A stretch of DNA of 60,000 bases from Apostichopus japonicus (GCF_037975245.1 NC_092561.1:10105001-10165000), one strand, 5' to 3'. Shown: positions 1 to 11,832, counted from the first letter of the stretch. Notes: generated from the letters alone by a model not told the origin. Program-made: numbers and translations.

Positions 1-690
1 AAGACTTCAAGCACCATTTCATATGGCTTTGTGATTTCATTTTCAGATTTGATCAAGTCTGTTATGTATAATGATAGGAAGGAAAAAGGAAAATCTTAAC
101 CATGGGTCTACTTAGTAGAGCCATTTCGTCTTAATTGATTTGAATAGTTACTCAATCATTCACGAAACATACAGCTAACAACATAGATAGCAATTCAAGT
201 TAATCAACAGATTGAAATTATTTTCTTTTATATCGTTGCTCAAGAATCACATGGATTTAACCATGGAGCTATAAACAGAGCCGCGACACAGTGACATTGA
301 GATTGGCGGGCAATGGGTGATAAATACAGCGCTGTTATGTTTACGGTTACAGCAAAGATACTTTTAACACGGTCATCGAATACCATGGGGAGAGCTTGCA
401 CGGAGATATAAAACTGTATGATGCAATTAATGACAGGTATTCAACTTGCTTGAACATCGCAATGCATATATGGTGTAGCGTACATATTTCACACTACAGC
501 GATCACGTGCTAACGTGTTTTTATAAAGGCAATCATGTGTTTACCATTCATGGCTAAATATTGAATACACGACCAAGCCCTCACCAATAACTAATGTATT
601 TATGTGACATTTTTCTTTTTTACTAAGAATACAAAGGTTTGATGAACTTTTCTACCTATTATATGGATTCCCCGTATTTGGTAAAAGAAC
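1..690. other. Intergenic, no feature seen
   Basis: AT-rich sequence with no exon-like open frame bounded by splice sites, no tandem repeat and no recognisable transposon terminus. Confidence 0.5.
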
Positions 691-695
691 CTCAG

Positions 696-860
696 TAAAA
701 CTGGTGGAGATGAAAATGTAATTTGAGGTCAACATAGGTCAATGCATGTTAACAAATTAAGATAACTTGAAGACTTCATCTTTCGTACACGAGCAATATT
801 TTTTTTCTGTGAAGGTCCAAGGTCATTTGAGGTCGACGTATTTCAAATTTGAAAACTTTG
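696..860 (+). repeat. Isolated unit of the ~144-bp repeat family
   Basis: This stretch carries the landmarks of the tandem family at 2461-2825: a direct pair of AGGTCA half-sites (around 726-741), an AAGGTCA with a following GAGGTCG (around 815-835), and a 'gaaaactttgtaaa' segment matching 'gaaaactctgtaaa' in the array. It is a single diverged unit, with no tandem partner beside it. Confidence 0.5.
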
Positions 861-2460
861 TAAATATAATTACTTAAACAGTGAAGCATGTGTGAGGGAA
901 GGTGGCGAAATCCATATTCATGAACTCTCCCCTTAGCAACTAGTTTGACCTGTGACCCGACAATTTGCCTGTATCTACGCGCGTAGCACAGTGGACTGTA
1001 TTGTTTATCTGTACTGTCACTCACTAGAACAGTGGCTTTTATTGTTTTGGTGTACAGCATCCCTTCCGTTCTAGCTATCGTGAGCGTTGTTTCTGCACAC
1101 ACGCCGTCAAACCACTGTAGCAATATCACGTTATCAAGCAATCAACAATTTCTACATATATCTATTTTAAAGTTTTATCTATCGCATTCGGGATGTGAGA
1201 AGCTGTAAAGGTAAATATAAATATTCACTTTGATCACCCAATATCAATTTTAAGTTAAGAAGTGGTTCATTCACGTGAAATATAGCCAAATTGTGGTCCT
1301 CACGTGTGCTTGTTAGTCAAGTATTGGCAACATTACTCTCCTTGTTGCATACTCACTGTGTAATAGTCCTGTAGGCTAATCGTAAACGATCGCTTACGAA
1401 GAGTCTACGTATTATGTCTAATTATACTTAAATGATTGTTTTCTAGATCACACTCAATTCAAATGTTACGTTTATAATACCGTATTTACGCTATTTCTTG
1501 TAGCCTAGGTCTAAAGTATATACAGTGTGAGCCTGTTTGTAAATGCCTTACACTGTGTATATGGTAATAACGTGCTAGGTCGTTGTGTAAGAGCGCCACC
1601 TATTAAGATGGCGGCCCCCATGTATCGTTAGATTTATGTACATTACATATTATATTCAAGATGGCTGCGCCCATGTACCGTTAAGTGTATTGGTTCACCA
1701 TATACATATTGTGCTGAATATTGCATTGAATATTGTATCCTAAATAATGCAACGATGTCATAGTATGTCCTATATGAATATCTCGGAGGTTATTTAGCTG
1801 CATTTTTCAGTTAAGGTTAGAATGCCGTACCTCAAAGTAAATTAACTTGCAGTTTATGGTCATGAGTTTTAGTTTATGAATCGTTGTATCAGTCGAGGGT
1901 AAATCGAAATGGATAGGTACGATGTCATATTAAATTGTGTTAATTTGTTTTTAGAATGCAATTGTGGTTGTTTAGAGGCAGACGTGCCATAACTTAAATG
2001 TTACTTCCACTACTCATCCTGAAGTGTTATTTTATGAATCGTTTAAGGTTTGATGCATGAGTTAAATACCTGTGTCATGGCATTTATTATTCATGTTGTT
2101 TCATAGACCTATATATTTTGCAAGGAGGTATTTTGTCTTATTAACCGTTGATTACTGAGGTTTCATTTATGGATTTATACTTATGATTTCTTTTCATATT
2201 TTTATTAACAGTTTCAGAGCTTTAGGCATCCGTCCGGTGGGTTGTACCACCGTCCTCTTTTTATCCTCTTCTATATTTTACTGGCTCTTACACCCAGTAA
2301 AGGCTAAGAAACCCCTAATAAATTGGAGCAGAACTATCCGTCTGTTTTTGATTCTTCTTTCGTGAATGCTCTCGTACGGCATCACACATGGATGACTTTT
2401 AGGTTGGTATGTAGACCCACCCGCCTTGGTAAGAACACAAATCCCATTTACATTTGTGAT
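861..2460. other. Intergenic, no gene seen
   Basis: Long AT-rich stretch. Small open frames here lack splice sites, codon bias and recognisable domains. The only structure noted is a pair of YY1-like motifs near 1.6 kb, listed separately. Confidence 0.45.
1604..1684 (+). promoter_or_regulatory. Two direct YY1-like motifs, 52 bp apart
   Basis: 'AAGATGGCGGC' near 1606 and 'AAGATGGCTGC' near 1658 both fit the YY1 core AAGATGGCNGC. Each is followed by a similar 'cccatgta(t/c)cgtta' tail, so the pair is a local direct duplication. YY1-type motifs often sit at promoters or initiators, but no transcription unit is visible beside them. Regulatory function is inference. Confidence 0.3.
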
Positions 2461-2825
2461 GGTTAAAGGTAATTTAACATCAACATTGGTCAAGCCTGAA
2501 AACCGAGTAAGCACAATAACTCAAAAGTAAAGCTTGGACGAACTTCATAATTGATATGGTGATCCACATTATTGAGTGCAAGAGTCTTATTACTCTTTGT
2601 GAATGCATAAGGTCATTTCAGTCAACATAGGTCAAAGTTTAAAAACCTTGTGAACGCAATAACTTCAAAAGTATAGCTTGGATTAAACTCATACTTAGTA
2701 TGTGTTATCCACCTTTTGAGAAAAAGAATCCTGTTGTTTTCTGTTGAGGTGAAATGTTATCTGTGGGCAAGTTAGGTCAAGGTTTGAAAACTCTGTAAAC
2801 ACAATTACTCCAAAATTAAAGCTTG
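2461..2825 (+). repeat. ~144-bp tandem repeat array, about 2.5 units
   Basis: The landmark 'agcttg' recurs at 2531, 2675 and 2820 (spacing 144 and 145). Each unit contains an 'aggtcaa' stretch, then an 'aa(c/a)(c/t)(t/c)tgt(g/a)aacacaat' segment, then 'agcttgga'. The same family appears once at 696-860, and in inverted orientation inside the longer dispersed repeats at 4.1-5.2 kb, 20.0-20.9 kb and 30.9-31.3 kb. Units are diverged, so the array is old. Confidence 0.7.
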
Positions 2826-2864
2826 AAAAATATTCAAGCCCCGGGGCTTGGAATATTTTTCAAG
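2822..2864. repeat. Near-perfect palindrome with CCCCGGGG centre
   Basis: Two 21-22-bp arms meet without a spacer at CCCCGGGG. The right arm is the reverse complement of the left apart from one extra G. It lies exactly where the tandem array ends. The left arm (cttgaaaaatattcaag) begins inside the last unit. Confidence 0.85.
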
Positions 2865-3305
2865 TAGTTGAGTACAACAACACTTCCGTGTTGTGCGGTC
2901 ATTCCCTGAGGTTGACAGAGGTCATAAATTGACAATCTTGTTTACAGAATGATGCAAGCTCATCACCCATTCTTTGGTTATCTGAACTTGCTGGCTGTCT
3001 TGCTTATTAACCGGATCGTCTGCTTATTTACCGATCGTCGGCTCAATAGGTGATGCAATGGTAACTATGGTGAACGATGATTTCAATGGGTACGGTGTTT
3101 GTTAAGTTGTTACCCAATACACATTGAAAAGGTTCCTCAGATATATTCTGATGTAGGATCATAATTCCTCAAAGTTTCCGTCTGAGCTGTATCTCGCCAT
3201 TAACATTTTTACTTCACAGCACTACACTGCACGAAGCTAGTTTCTATAGGAAAATTGTTACCCGATTCATGATATGATTTATTCAAGTACCGTAGGGGTT
3301 AGTTG
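2865..3305. other. Intergenic, no feature seen
   Basis: No open frame, tandem repeat or transposon end was recognised between the palindrome and the TIR element. Confidence 0.4.
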
Positions 3306-4046
3306 CAGAGCGGGGTGCGAATTTTTTTCCCAAACTGAACTGACACTGAAATTATTTCCTCGATTCTGATTGGCTCTCAGCGAGCACGTGATATACTTTA
3401 GTATTCAACATGGATCCCTCCATACTCTGTCGATATCAGTATGATCAACACGAACAAATTCAAGATATTCACATTAGCAACTTTCCAGAACGTTTGGTAG
3501 GTATATTTGAACGAAAGCATATAGTGTTCTTAACACAATGAAGCAACTATTCCCAGCTACTGCGCCCATTATAGGCAGTCCTCGATCGTTTGTTTACTCG
3601 CTTGACTCCGCTCTACACAACACATGCAATGTAGCCTATTGCACTGTGTATAGTATACAACACAATAAAACACAGTGCATTTGTTATTGTATACATGTAG
3701 CCGATGTACATATTTACGAGCTGTTTGTGTACATTCGGAGTTGCGATACTTTTAGTTTTATAATCATAAATTCAAAATGTAATCAGTCAATGAATCATGA
3801 TAGGCCTAGTCGAATATGCAGTGGCCATGAAGACGGCGAGCGATTTTGTGCCAGCCAGTGAGTGTACATAAAAAAAGGCATTTGACAATATGTCTGTGTC
3901 TTTTGACTTGTTAACTAGTTGTATATAGCCTTATTCATTGATGCATTGATAAACGCAGACTACCATTCCGGTTAATTAGCCAATCAGAATCGAGGAAATA
4001 ATTTCAGTGTCAGTTCAGTTTGGGAAAAAATCGCGAGCGGGCTCTG
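3306..4046. mobile_element. Non-autonomous DNA transposon with ~60-bp TIRs
   Basis: The left end starts CAGAGCGGGGTGCG, and the right end is its diverged inverse (...GAGCGGGCTCTG). Inside the tips the inverted match is nearly perfect for about 50 bp, through 'cccaaactgaactgacactg' and 'attatttcctcgattctgat' to 'tggct' (about 3328-3374 against 3977-4024). Flanking 8-mers gttagttg and gtaagtag agree at 6 of 8 positions, a plausible aged 8-bp target duplication (as made by hAT, P or Merlin elements). No full transposase is present. The interior holds one exon-like segment and an unremarkable 107-codon open frame. Superfamily uncertain. Confidence 0.75.
3410..3500 (+). CDS. Candidate 5' exon inside the TIR element
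   Basis: An ATG at 3410 opens 30 codons rich in polar residues (begins MDPSILCRYQYD). They end in a good donor (TTGGTAG|GTATAT), leaving phase 1. The first exon of the SAMD3-like gene at 8275 accepts phase 1, so the two could join, but that agreement has a one-in-three chance. Because the segment lies wholly within a transposon, it could instead be a remnant of that element's own gene or a captured exon. I do not recognise the protein. Confidence 0.25.
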
Positions 4047-4129
4047 GTAAGTAGCCTACTGGTAGGTGGATCAGCGCCCCCTTTAATTTTCAAATGTTCG
4101 TACTAACAAGTTGTAATAAACAGAAAGCC

Positions 4130-5240
4130 TGAAGGATTTGTGGTTCCTTGCCATATAAGTTTGCTCAAAATTCCATTTCACTGCCTGACCGATGTGTGGC
4201 AAGTGTGGTTAACTTGATCCAAAGATTTCCAGTTCTTATTTGTAGCACTCACTTGTGGACATCAACCAATTAATTCACTGGTAAGGATTTTACAGTATAG
4301 AATTTTTATGTCAACGTTTTAAATATCCAGACGGAAACAGTCTTTCCTGTGTGAAATATAGACACATAAGTGTTTTAAGTATGAGCAAATTGACATTTGC
4401 AATTACCTTTACCTATTTTGAGTTAGCAAATCAGCTCTGCCGCCGACCATCCCTTTAATAATATAGTGATTAATGAGTAAGAGTTACATGATAATGTTTA
4501 TTCGCTGTTAAATAATTTCCCAAGTTACTGCCGGAATCCAACGGACGGTCATCCAGTATGGTATATATCAGAGGATGAAGCCAATTTGTTACCATTTGAG
4601 ATAACCTGTTGACACATTGACGCTCATAGGGCGAAAACTGTTGATTGTGTTTAAAGCTAGACTATTGATTATTTGAAGCAGATGTTGTGTCCTGTTTGAC
4701 TGTATGTAATGTTGAAGACCTACAGAGCCCCTTCACAAAACGAAATTGAACTTGATCAAACTATGTTCTCCAAAAGACAATCATAGCATTGAAGGATTCA
4801 CAGAATATTTGTAGCTTTAATTTTGGAGTTATCATGTTGACTTTGACAACTATTGACCTTAAGTGACCGTTGATATCTACCACTTACAATATGGTTCTTG
4901 CACTCACCAAGTATCTGCATACTAAGTATGAAGATCAAGATAGATGTATTTCTTGAGTTATTGTGTTCACGAGATTTTCGGACCGTTACTTATATGCTGA
5001 CTGCAAATGACCTTTGATCTCCACCAATTGCGGATACAGTTCTTTTACTCACCTAGCTGAATGTACAAACCGTGTATATGAAGTTCAACAAAGATGTACT
5101 TTTTGAGTTTATCATGTTTACAATGTTTCACATAGTACCAAATATGAAGTTAATCCATTATGAACTCTTTGAGTTATGTTTACAAGCAAGTGTCACATAC
5201 ACACACATATGCCATCGCCATCGTGTAGACTCATTTTGCC
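4130..5240. repeat. Dispersed ~1.1-kb repeat, copy 1
   Basis: Collinear with 19970-20860: 'ttccttgccatataa', 'tcttatttgtagcactc', 'ttgaagaccta', 'aaactatgttc(t/a)ccaaaa', 'ttgtagctttaattt', 'actaagtatgaag' and 'aagtgtcacata' occur in the same order, ending with an ACACAC run and 'atgccatc(g/a)ccatcg'. A shorter third copy lies at 30890-31340. The inner part (about 4790-5160) is the ~144-bp tandem family in inverse orientation. No coding capacity was recognised. Confidence 0.7.
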
Positions 5241-6265
5241 TTTGTCAAGGAATACAAAAACAACAACCACAGCAACATAACAAAGCAGAGAAAATGAACG
5301 AAGAAGAAAACATAACGCTTATAGATATTCTGTTCAATGCGATACAAATTGTCTTCTTGTTGTATTACTGTTTGCCCTTTACATGCATGTAACAAATAAT
5401 GAATCACACACAAGGTACATGGCGTTAACGGCAGTGACCTTAAAATGCAGAGACCATTAAAGGCAAAGTTTTACAGACTTTTAAAATATCGAGGAAGGTG
5501 ACTTAGCATTTGTGACTGAGTTTTAGAAACAAAACAAGGTATTGCCTCTAACTGTATTGTCTCTATTACCATCCCTCAAGATAAAGAAGGGTAAAAGAAC
5601 TGAAAAAAAGTTTAAAGAATGAAACTGTAAACAATAACACTCGAACGAAAATATATACAGAGGAGAAAAAACACGAAAAAAAACCCCGCACACTTGTGTG
5701 TGTTACAATTTGAGCAAAAAGTCAAGTAAGGGATATAACAATATTGTACAATAGCAGGTCTACACAGCCCTGAGCGAAATTAAACAATAAAGTAATCGTG
5801 TCAACAGCTACATCATCCTATGAGGCTTTGATTTACTAACTTTTCAAAACGTTGTCAATTTTCTAACCTTTAATTATCGGCTTAACCTAATTATTAGACC
5901 TTTAAAAATCAGCTATTATAAGCTCTTAGATACACGAAGATGACAAACGTATCTATGCTTTAAATATCTTTTTTGAGGTTGGTTGGCACTATGATAAAAC
6001 AAAACAACTACTGAGTATTTCTCAAACTGTGTTTGCAATTGATCAATTTATGAGCCTCCTCCTAAACATTTTTTTCTCTAAATATTCTTTAAAAAGAGCA
6101 AATAATTAATGATTTCCATTCAATTTCTCAATATTTCTTCATCTGGACAATTTTCACTGAAGGAAAAATTACAACTTTGGAACAGTTTGGAAAATATCAA
6201 ACATTACTTTTTAGTTAAGTTTTGAAATGAAACTTGCCATATTAGAACAGGTTTACAACCGACAG
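5241..6265. other. Intergenic, no feature seen
   Basis: AT-rich sequence with poly-A runs and no recognisable gene or transposon end. Confidence 0.4.
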
Positions 6266-6490
6266 TACACTCTAAACACAATCTAGTCAAGCGAGGCTAA
6301 AGTCTAGTCATATCGACTGGTTTACGTTAGTCAACGATTATCCCGCCATAATCTTGGTAGAGATGCCTTCACGACTAACCCAAAAGGTCGCCTGACCAGA
6401 ACATAATGGTCACAGTTTTATTTTAATCTGGTCCTACAATAAATGTCAGCACTGGGACGAAACTCACTAGTCAATCAGGTTGATATATTC
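6266..6490 (-). repeat. CTAGTCA/TGGTCA-rich element, short copy
   Basis: Begins with 'gtacactctaaacacaatct' followed by 'agtcaag'. This is the diverged reverse complement of the end of the 106-bp array region at about 17818-17850 (there 'gtacactgtaaacataatct' when inverted). It then runs through repeated CTAGTCA, GACTAG, TGGTC and GACCAG words to about 6478. Same family as 17380-17850, opposite orientation. Confidence 0.55.
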
Positions 6491-8274
6491 GTCAAATGAA
6501 AAAGCGCGGGAAAATATTAACAATTGTAGCGCCACGGTACGGCCTAGCGTACTGCACTGAACTATAGTACATTGTACACATACGTACACGACGAGCAAGG
6601 AACGTACAGCAGGGAGTTAGCAGCCAGACGGTTACGGTACGAAAAATCAAAAAAATATTATCATCCAGTGATATTGTCAGTAACCATTGCAAGGTTAGTA
6701 TATTAGACCAGTTTTCTTTGGCCAGTGTCGTTTGTTAGTCACTTAAAAAGTATATAGTATATTAGACCATAAAGTGTGTATTTTCGATTATTCCAACTTG
6801 TGTACGAACAAGCTAAGATCTAGGTCCTAGGCTAAGCCTATCATGCAGTAGCTATAGGCGAATTGCCTAACGTTAAACCTAATGACGTTAAGCTGCCTTG
6901 TAGTTGTAGTAGTTGTACAGCACAGTTTATCGTAACAGTAGGCCTCCGTATATTTACAGTATCATGGTGGCCCCGGTATTCACGCGTTTCTCATGTTTGC
7001 AATGGATAATTTCTTTACAAAATAACAAACCTAAATTAAACTTAATATTTATAATCTGTATTAGAAACTTTAGCCTTAGGGGGATAGGCCCTTGGCTATA
7101 TTATTCTTGAAATATTTTAGGGGGATAAATTCACAGCAGTGTTTCTCCTGCACTTTCAGGGGGGATATAGCCTAGGCTTAGGTCCTAGGCCATATTATTT
7201 ATACCTAGATTAGGTTTGAGTTAAGGATTAGCCTCCAATTAGGGTCACCCTAAGATAACGAATTAACTAGAATAGTGTGTATGGGATTGTGTAGTTGCGT
7301 GCGAAACTGTTACACTAAATAAGCTGATTATTCCTAGGGCCCTATAGCCCCCCCCCCCCAAGGCCTAGCCCTAAATAGTTTTCATAAAATACAGAGGCTA
7401 GGCCTATGTTTCATACGAAACATCAACTGAACATGACGCCAATCTTTTATTACCAGTTTGTCCACTGACCATCCTATCCAACAATCCCGTTAACAATTCA
7501 CAGGAGAATACACTCCCCCTTCCAAAATAAACATTGGGGACCTTGGAGCAATCTAACAGCCTATTGCTGCCACAGCTGTGTCATATCAATTTATAGGCCT
7601 AGTTGTCAGTAATATAGAGGGGGAATATTTCTGGACAATTGCACTGACTTGTCCGGAATTTTTGGCTAAAATTTGTTATATATTCTAGCGGCATGAGTTG
7701 GGACAGTTTTTCCTGCTATTTTTTAAGTTTGTACAAAACAGTTCCGATTCAGAACAAAGGTGGGTGGGTGTTTAATTTGTTGTAGCTGTTTGTAGGGAGT
7801 CATATAGCCTTGGACTAGGCTTTTTTCAAGATGGAATATTCCTCGCTTTACCTGTGGTACCGTGAACCGCAGTTGATCCCCCTAGGCTAACCCTAATTCC
7901 ATTGGAAATAAAATAGGACATCTTTTACGGGGTGTTTCATTCAACTTTTTGGAAATACTACAATTTCAAACATAAATGTATTTGGTTATCATTGTACACT
8001 TGACAAATGAAAATGTAGCTACCATAGCGGATTGATTAATGTTTGCACATGTTTCTTTTCCATACAGGTATCAAATGCATTCAGGCTTCTGTATCACTGC
8101 ATAGTAATTTCACTTCCATTTCTACTGTACATTTTAGTAATGGGATGTGATTAAATAGTTGAATTGTGACTGGTATCGTACCGTACATGTTTACCCACAT
8201 GCTGTACAAAATATGCACATGAACATTAGGGATGTGAACAAATAACAAAAGTTGTATGTCTATCACATTGGCAG
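6491..8274. other. 5' flank of the SAMD3-like exons; no exon proven
   Basis: Contains many TAGGCCTA/CCTAGG words (about 6820-7400), a C run near 7350 and a pyrimidine-rich acceptor-like site near 8068 ('cttttccatacag'). No upstream coding exon could be chosen with confidence, although the exon at 8275 needs one. Confidence 0.4.
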
Positions 8275-8357
8275 ATAGACGTCGTTTAATTGTGGAAGAG
8301 GATGCTACTAGCGAAGTGGTTAAGAAAGTCTATCCTTGGCTATTTGAAGATGAAGAG
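8275..8357 (+). CDS. SAMD3-like gene, exon a
   Basis: Acceptor 'cacattggcag' precedes 8275 and donor GAG|GTACTG follows 8357. The exon has 2 leading bases and 27 codons, acidic and basic in mix, including RRRLIVEED and VYPWLF. It ends in phase 0, and reading through would hit TAA within four codons. Confidence 0.55.
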
Positions 8358-8927
8358 GTACTGTATTAATATGTCTTTGTAGATATTATTTATGATACAG
8401 TAGTCTGCGTAAAAGTAAAATTCAATCTTGTGGTTTCAAAAGTTATGGACATTTGAATATATTCACTTTATGCGCACCACTTGTTCGAACCACTGCTTTA
8501 TTTTTCAAAAATCAATTCAAGACAGTGTTGCGCTAAGCAGCGCGATTGCAAGATTCCCACACTTTTTTTGCTGATACCGCTATTAGGAATTTGTAGGGGG
8601 GATGTTCCCCCTTAAAAAGAAAACCACTTTGTTTTATTCTGAGCTAGAGCCCGATCTATACCTTTATCAGCAAGATCACTCCGCAAAACCTCATGTCCTC
8701 ATCCCAAGACTTGGGGAGCCTACTGCTCCTACATTGACCAGCTACAGTAGTCTCTCTCTACTTCTTTACCAATTCGCATCTTCCATCCCTTTCGACATAT
8801 CTAAACCATCTCAATCTACGTCTCTGAACATAATCCCGAATATGTGTTAGTCCTAAGCGATCTCTTAACTTCTCAGGTGAATTTACCATATGTACTGTAT
8901 AATCTAATTGATCTCATTTAACCATAG
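8358..8927 (+). other. Intron of the SAMD3-like gene
   Basis: Bounded by GTACTG and CATAG. The open frame inside (8602-8850) has no recognisable domain. Confidence 0.4.
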
Positions 8928-9078
8928 ATACTACTTGAATTAAAGCGACTTGAAGGAAAGACGACAATGGCACAGTTGCTTGGTGAAGGGCTTTCCAAGT
9001 ATGGAGATGCCATAATCCGCTGCACTTTGAAGATGAAGCATCCCACTGTCATAGATACATCCATGGAGAAGGACGAGG
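8928..9078 (+). CDS. SAMD3-like gene, exon b
   Basis: Starts after 'taaccatag' in phase 0 with LLELKRLEGK. Ending at the weak donor GAGG|GTGCCC (after 9078) gives phase 1, which exon c requires, and creates Glu at the junction. The better-looking donor 12 bases on (TTAAG|GTACAT) would first read an in-frame TAA at 9087-9089. So either the weak donor is used, or this transcript stops here. Confidence 0.5.
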
Positions 9079-9289
9079 GTGCCCGTTAAGGTACATTAGT
9101 AACAATTCAATCTGTAATTCACTATTCAAGTGATCATCACCCAGGTATGTGGTGGGTCTTCAAAATGGACTACGAGCAAAGTCTGAGGCAAGGGTGGATG
9201 CAAAATATGTCTTGGTGAGGGGGTATAACCATTCAGATGTATGGTAGTGAAAAATAAACACCTTCATTAGACATTAACGTTTGTCGTCT

Positions 9290-9840
9290 TGCATCATACA
9301 GTCTGAGGAAAATAGGGCGCATCCGTACATACTCAGACTGTGGTAGCACTAAAAGGCTAGTGCACGCATTTGTCTCTTCACATCTTGACTCTTGCAACAG
9401 ACTCATTTATGGACTGCCAAATAAGCTCCAGCGTTGTACGAGCTGCCAGGTTGGTTACCTTATCTAGGAAGTGTGAACACATAACCCCCATCCTTGTAAA
9501 TCTCCACTGGTTACAAGTGAAGCAGCGTATCATGTGTAAGTTAATGCTTTTGACCTACAAAATATTAAATAAACTTGCTCCATACTATCTATGTAAACTT
9601 CTCAATATCAATGAACCGGTACATATTCTCAGGTCAAATGCTGCTACAACACTTATTGTACAAATGTCAGCACCATTACTTACGGTGAGAGTTCTTTTTT
9701 CAGCAGCTGCTAAACTCTGAAACCAACTACCACCACATGTTTGAAATGCTAAATCTATATGTAAATTTAGGACCTTGTTAAGACTTACTAGCAGAGGGTT
9801 GTGTGATTTTAAATTATGCTGATTTAAATCAGTGTTTTTT
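9290..9840 (+). mobile_element. LINE 3' fragment (CR1/L2/Rex1-like RT tail), decayed
   Basis: Fragment of the C-terminal region that follows the reverse transcriptase fingers and palm in CR1/L2/Rex1-group LINEs, recognised by its order of motifs. Around 9355-9425 one frame reads HAFVSSHLDSCNRLIYGLPN. A +1 shift then leads to ARLVTLSRKCEHITPILVNL, HWLQVKQRIM, LLTYKILNKLAPYYL, LRSNAATTL, and finally a FSAAAKL-like segment. At least two frameshifts separate the pieces, so it is dead. It lies in the sense direction inside intron b-c of the SAMD3-like gene. Confidence 0.8.
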
Positions 9841-9862
9841 TTCAAATCACTGATTTAAATCA
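9820..9862. repeat. 15-bp perfect inverted repeat
   Basis: Arms TGATTTAAATCAGTG (9820-9834) and CACTGATTTAAATCA (9848-9862) flank a 13-base T-rich loop. It sits at the 3' end of the LINE fragment. Each arm itself contains the palindrome TGATTTAAATCA. Confidence 0.85.
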
Positions 9863-11743
9863 CTTTTCTAATTCTTGGCAGGAAAAGTTGAATTTGTGGT
9901 CAGCATATTCTCTGAAATCAAGCAGTTCCTTATAAAATAGAGTCTCAATCAAGTATCAAAGCAATTTCAGTAAATCTGAAGGGGGGGGGGGTTGTATTTT
10001 CAGGGAGAAAAATCCTTGTCACATACACCGGTATGGCATGAGGCCTATCATGCTAAAACAAATTGAACAATTCTAGAAATTGCCTGCTAGAATCCCCTCA
10101 GAGTTCAGTTAAGTTCAGTAGAATAAGGATCAGGATGGACCCTGTGAAAGACCCTGTACCACAGATAACCCAGACTGCCAGATATGATCATGGATGAACA
10201 CAATCAAGTGCTCAGATGATAATGAGACAGGCTGTGTATTGACGGTAGATTGCATAAATTATGGCTGTGAAATACTTCATTTGGTACAAACAAGTGTCTG
10301 TGTTCAACAAAGGGAAATTGGTACAGTATCATGGGCCCCTTAGTGGAGGGGATATAGGGCCTAATTTTGAAATTATATTCAAGACTGTTGACTTCCCTTG
10401 ATTGTCCCGAAATCAAATTAAATCATTGGGCTGACTGCTCGTATGTGATATGGGTGGGTATAGATGTTTTTGGAAGATTTAGGTAACATTTGAGAGGAAA
10501 TTGAACTTTTGATTATTGCAAAATTTATTTGATTATTAAAAAAAAAATTAAAAAATCAACTCTGAATTAGCGTGTATATTTGCAATATGGGTAATGTTTT
10601 GTATAATTATATTTTTTCTGTGTGCAGTGCATTGCAGCATTGTGGTCTTGGACGGAATGCCCTATATAAAAACGTTTTATTATTATTAAGGTTATTATAA
10701 CATGTTTGAAGTTATGGATATGGTTATAGAATGTCTATTCCAATTTCCAAAAATATATCGTTCAATATGCAAATCCATGGGTGGAAGTAGGTGGTATGTG
10801 ACAACCTGCCCCCACTTCCCCCTATATGCCTATATGTATTATAGGCTACACGATATGCAGTTTGATCCATTTATATGATGCAATGTTACATTGTTACAAG
10901 CTGAGTATATGGAAATCTAGTCTACTTACTCTACTTTGGAAACAAGAGGCATTTCAATTTATCACTGTCTGCATATTCTCAAATAATATCTTCCTTGTTC
11001 AACTTTCACACTGAACATGCTCTGTTGCCAGCTGAATCCTGAGGTTCAAATTTTCATGTGTCAATCTGCTTGCTAGTCTGCTCTCTATTATCTTCATTTT
11101 ACTGAAGACCTCAGAATATGATATATGGTTGTTAATTCAGGGAAAACATGTTCTCGGACTTCAGGAATCTGTAGGTATCAATGACACCTATCTGCTTTGG
11201 GTCCAAGATACGAGTTTGACAACTGATACATATTCTTGACAAATGGAGCAACTCTTTCAATACAATCTCAGTATTTGATATTTTTCCATTAATGTTTCTA
11301 TATTTTGCTTCAAATGTTCCTTATCAGTTATCATTGTCTTGAATCCCTCAAGCTGAAACAATGACATGGATGCAATCATTTTTTATGGCCCATGCCAGTA
11401 GGGGCCCACGACAAATAACTGAACAATTGGCATAACTTAAAGATGCTTGCTTGGGTTGAGCTCATACCCTGTACTTGATATTACTTAGCTAAGTAGCCTA
11501 GACCATATCAAATGATACAAATATCTTTGCTGAAAATAAGACCTGTGATGTATTTAGTACTCTACTTTAATATTATCACCTAAGCAATTTATCGAGTATT
11601 GAGTATTGCTCTCCGGACTGCAGATGAGTGAATCTGTGATATTTTTGTCCTATCGATGTTACCAAATATGACATAATATCACTCTTCTGAAATGTCATGA
11701 TGTAATGAGTGCTTTAACATTCTGTTGTTGATTTTTCTTTTAG
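9863..11743 (+). other. Rest of intron b-c of the SAMD3-like gene
   Basis: Holds a G10 run near 9981 and AT-rich sequence. No exon, transposon end or tandem repeat was recognised. The branch/acceptor region 'tgttgatttttcttttag' lies just before 11744. Confidence 0.4.
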
Positions 11744-11832
11744 AGTCTAGAATGCATGCAGCAATTCTGTCAGTTCCGATTCTACTGAATGAGAAGTTGG
11801 GTGCTATGATTGTATTTGCAGATGAGGATAGT
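11744..11832 (+). CDS. SAMD3-like gene, exon c
   Basis: A strong acceptor (TTTTTCTTTTAG) and a strong donor (GATAGT|GTAAGT) bound 89 bases: 2 leading bases and 29 codons. It encodes MHAAILSVPILLNEKLG and FADEDS, the best conserved block of the family. The reading frame is fixed by joining to exon d in phase 0. Confidence 0.6.
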
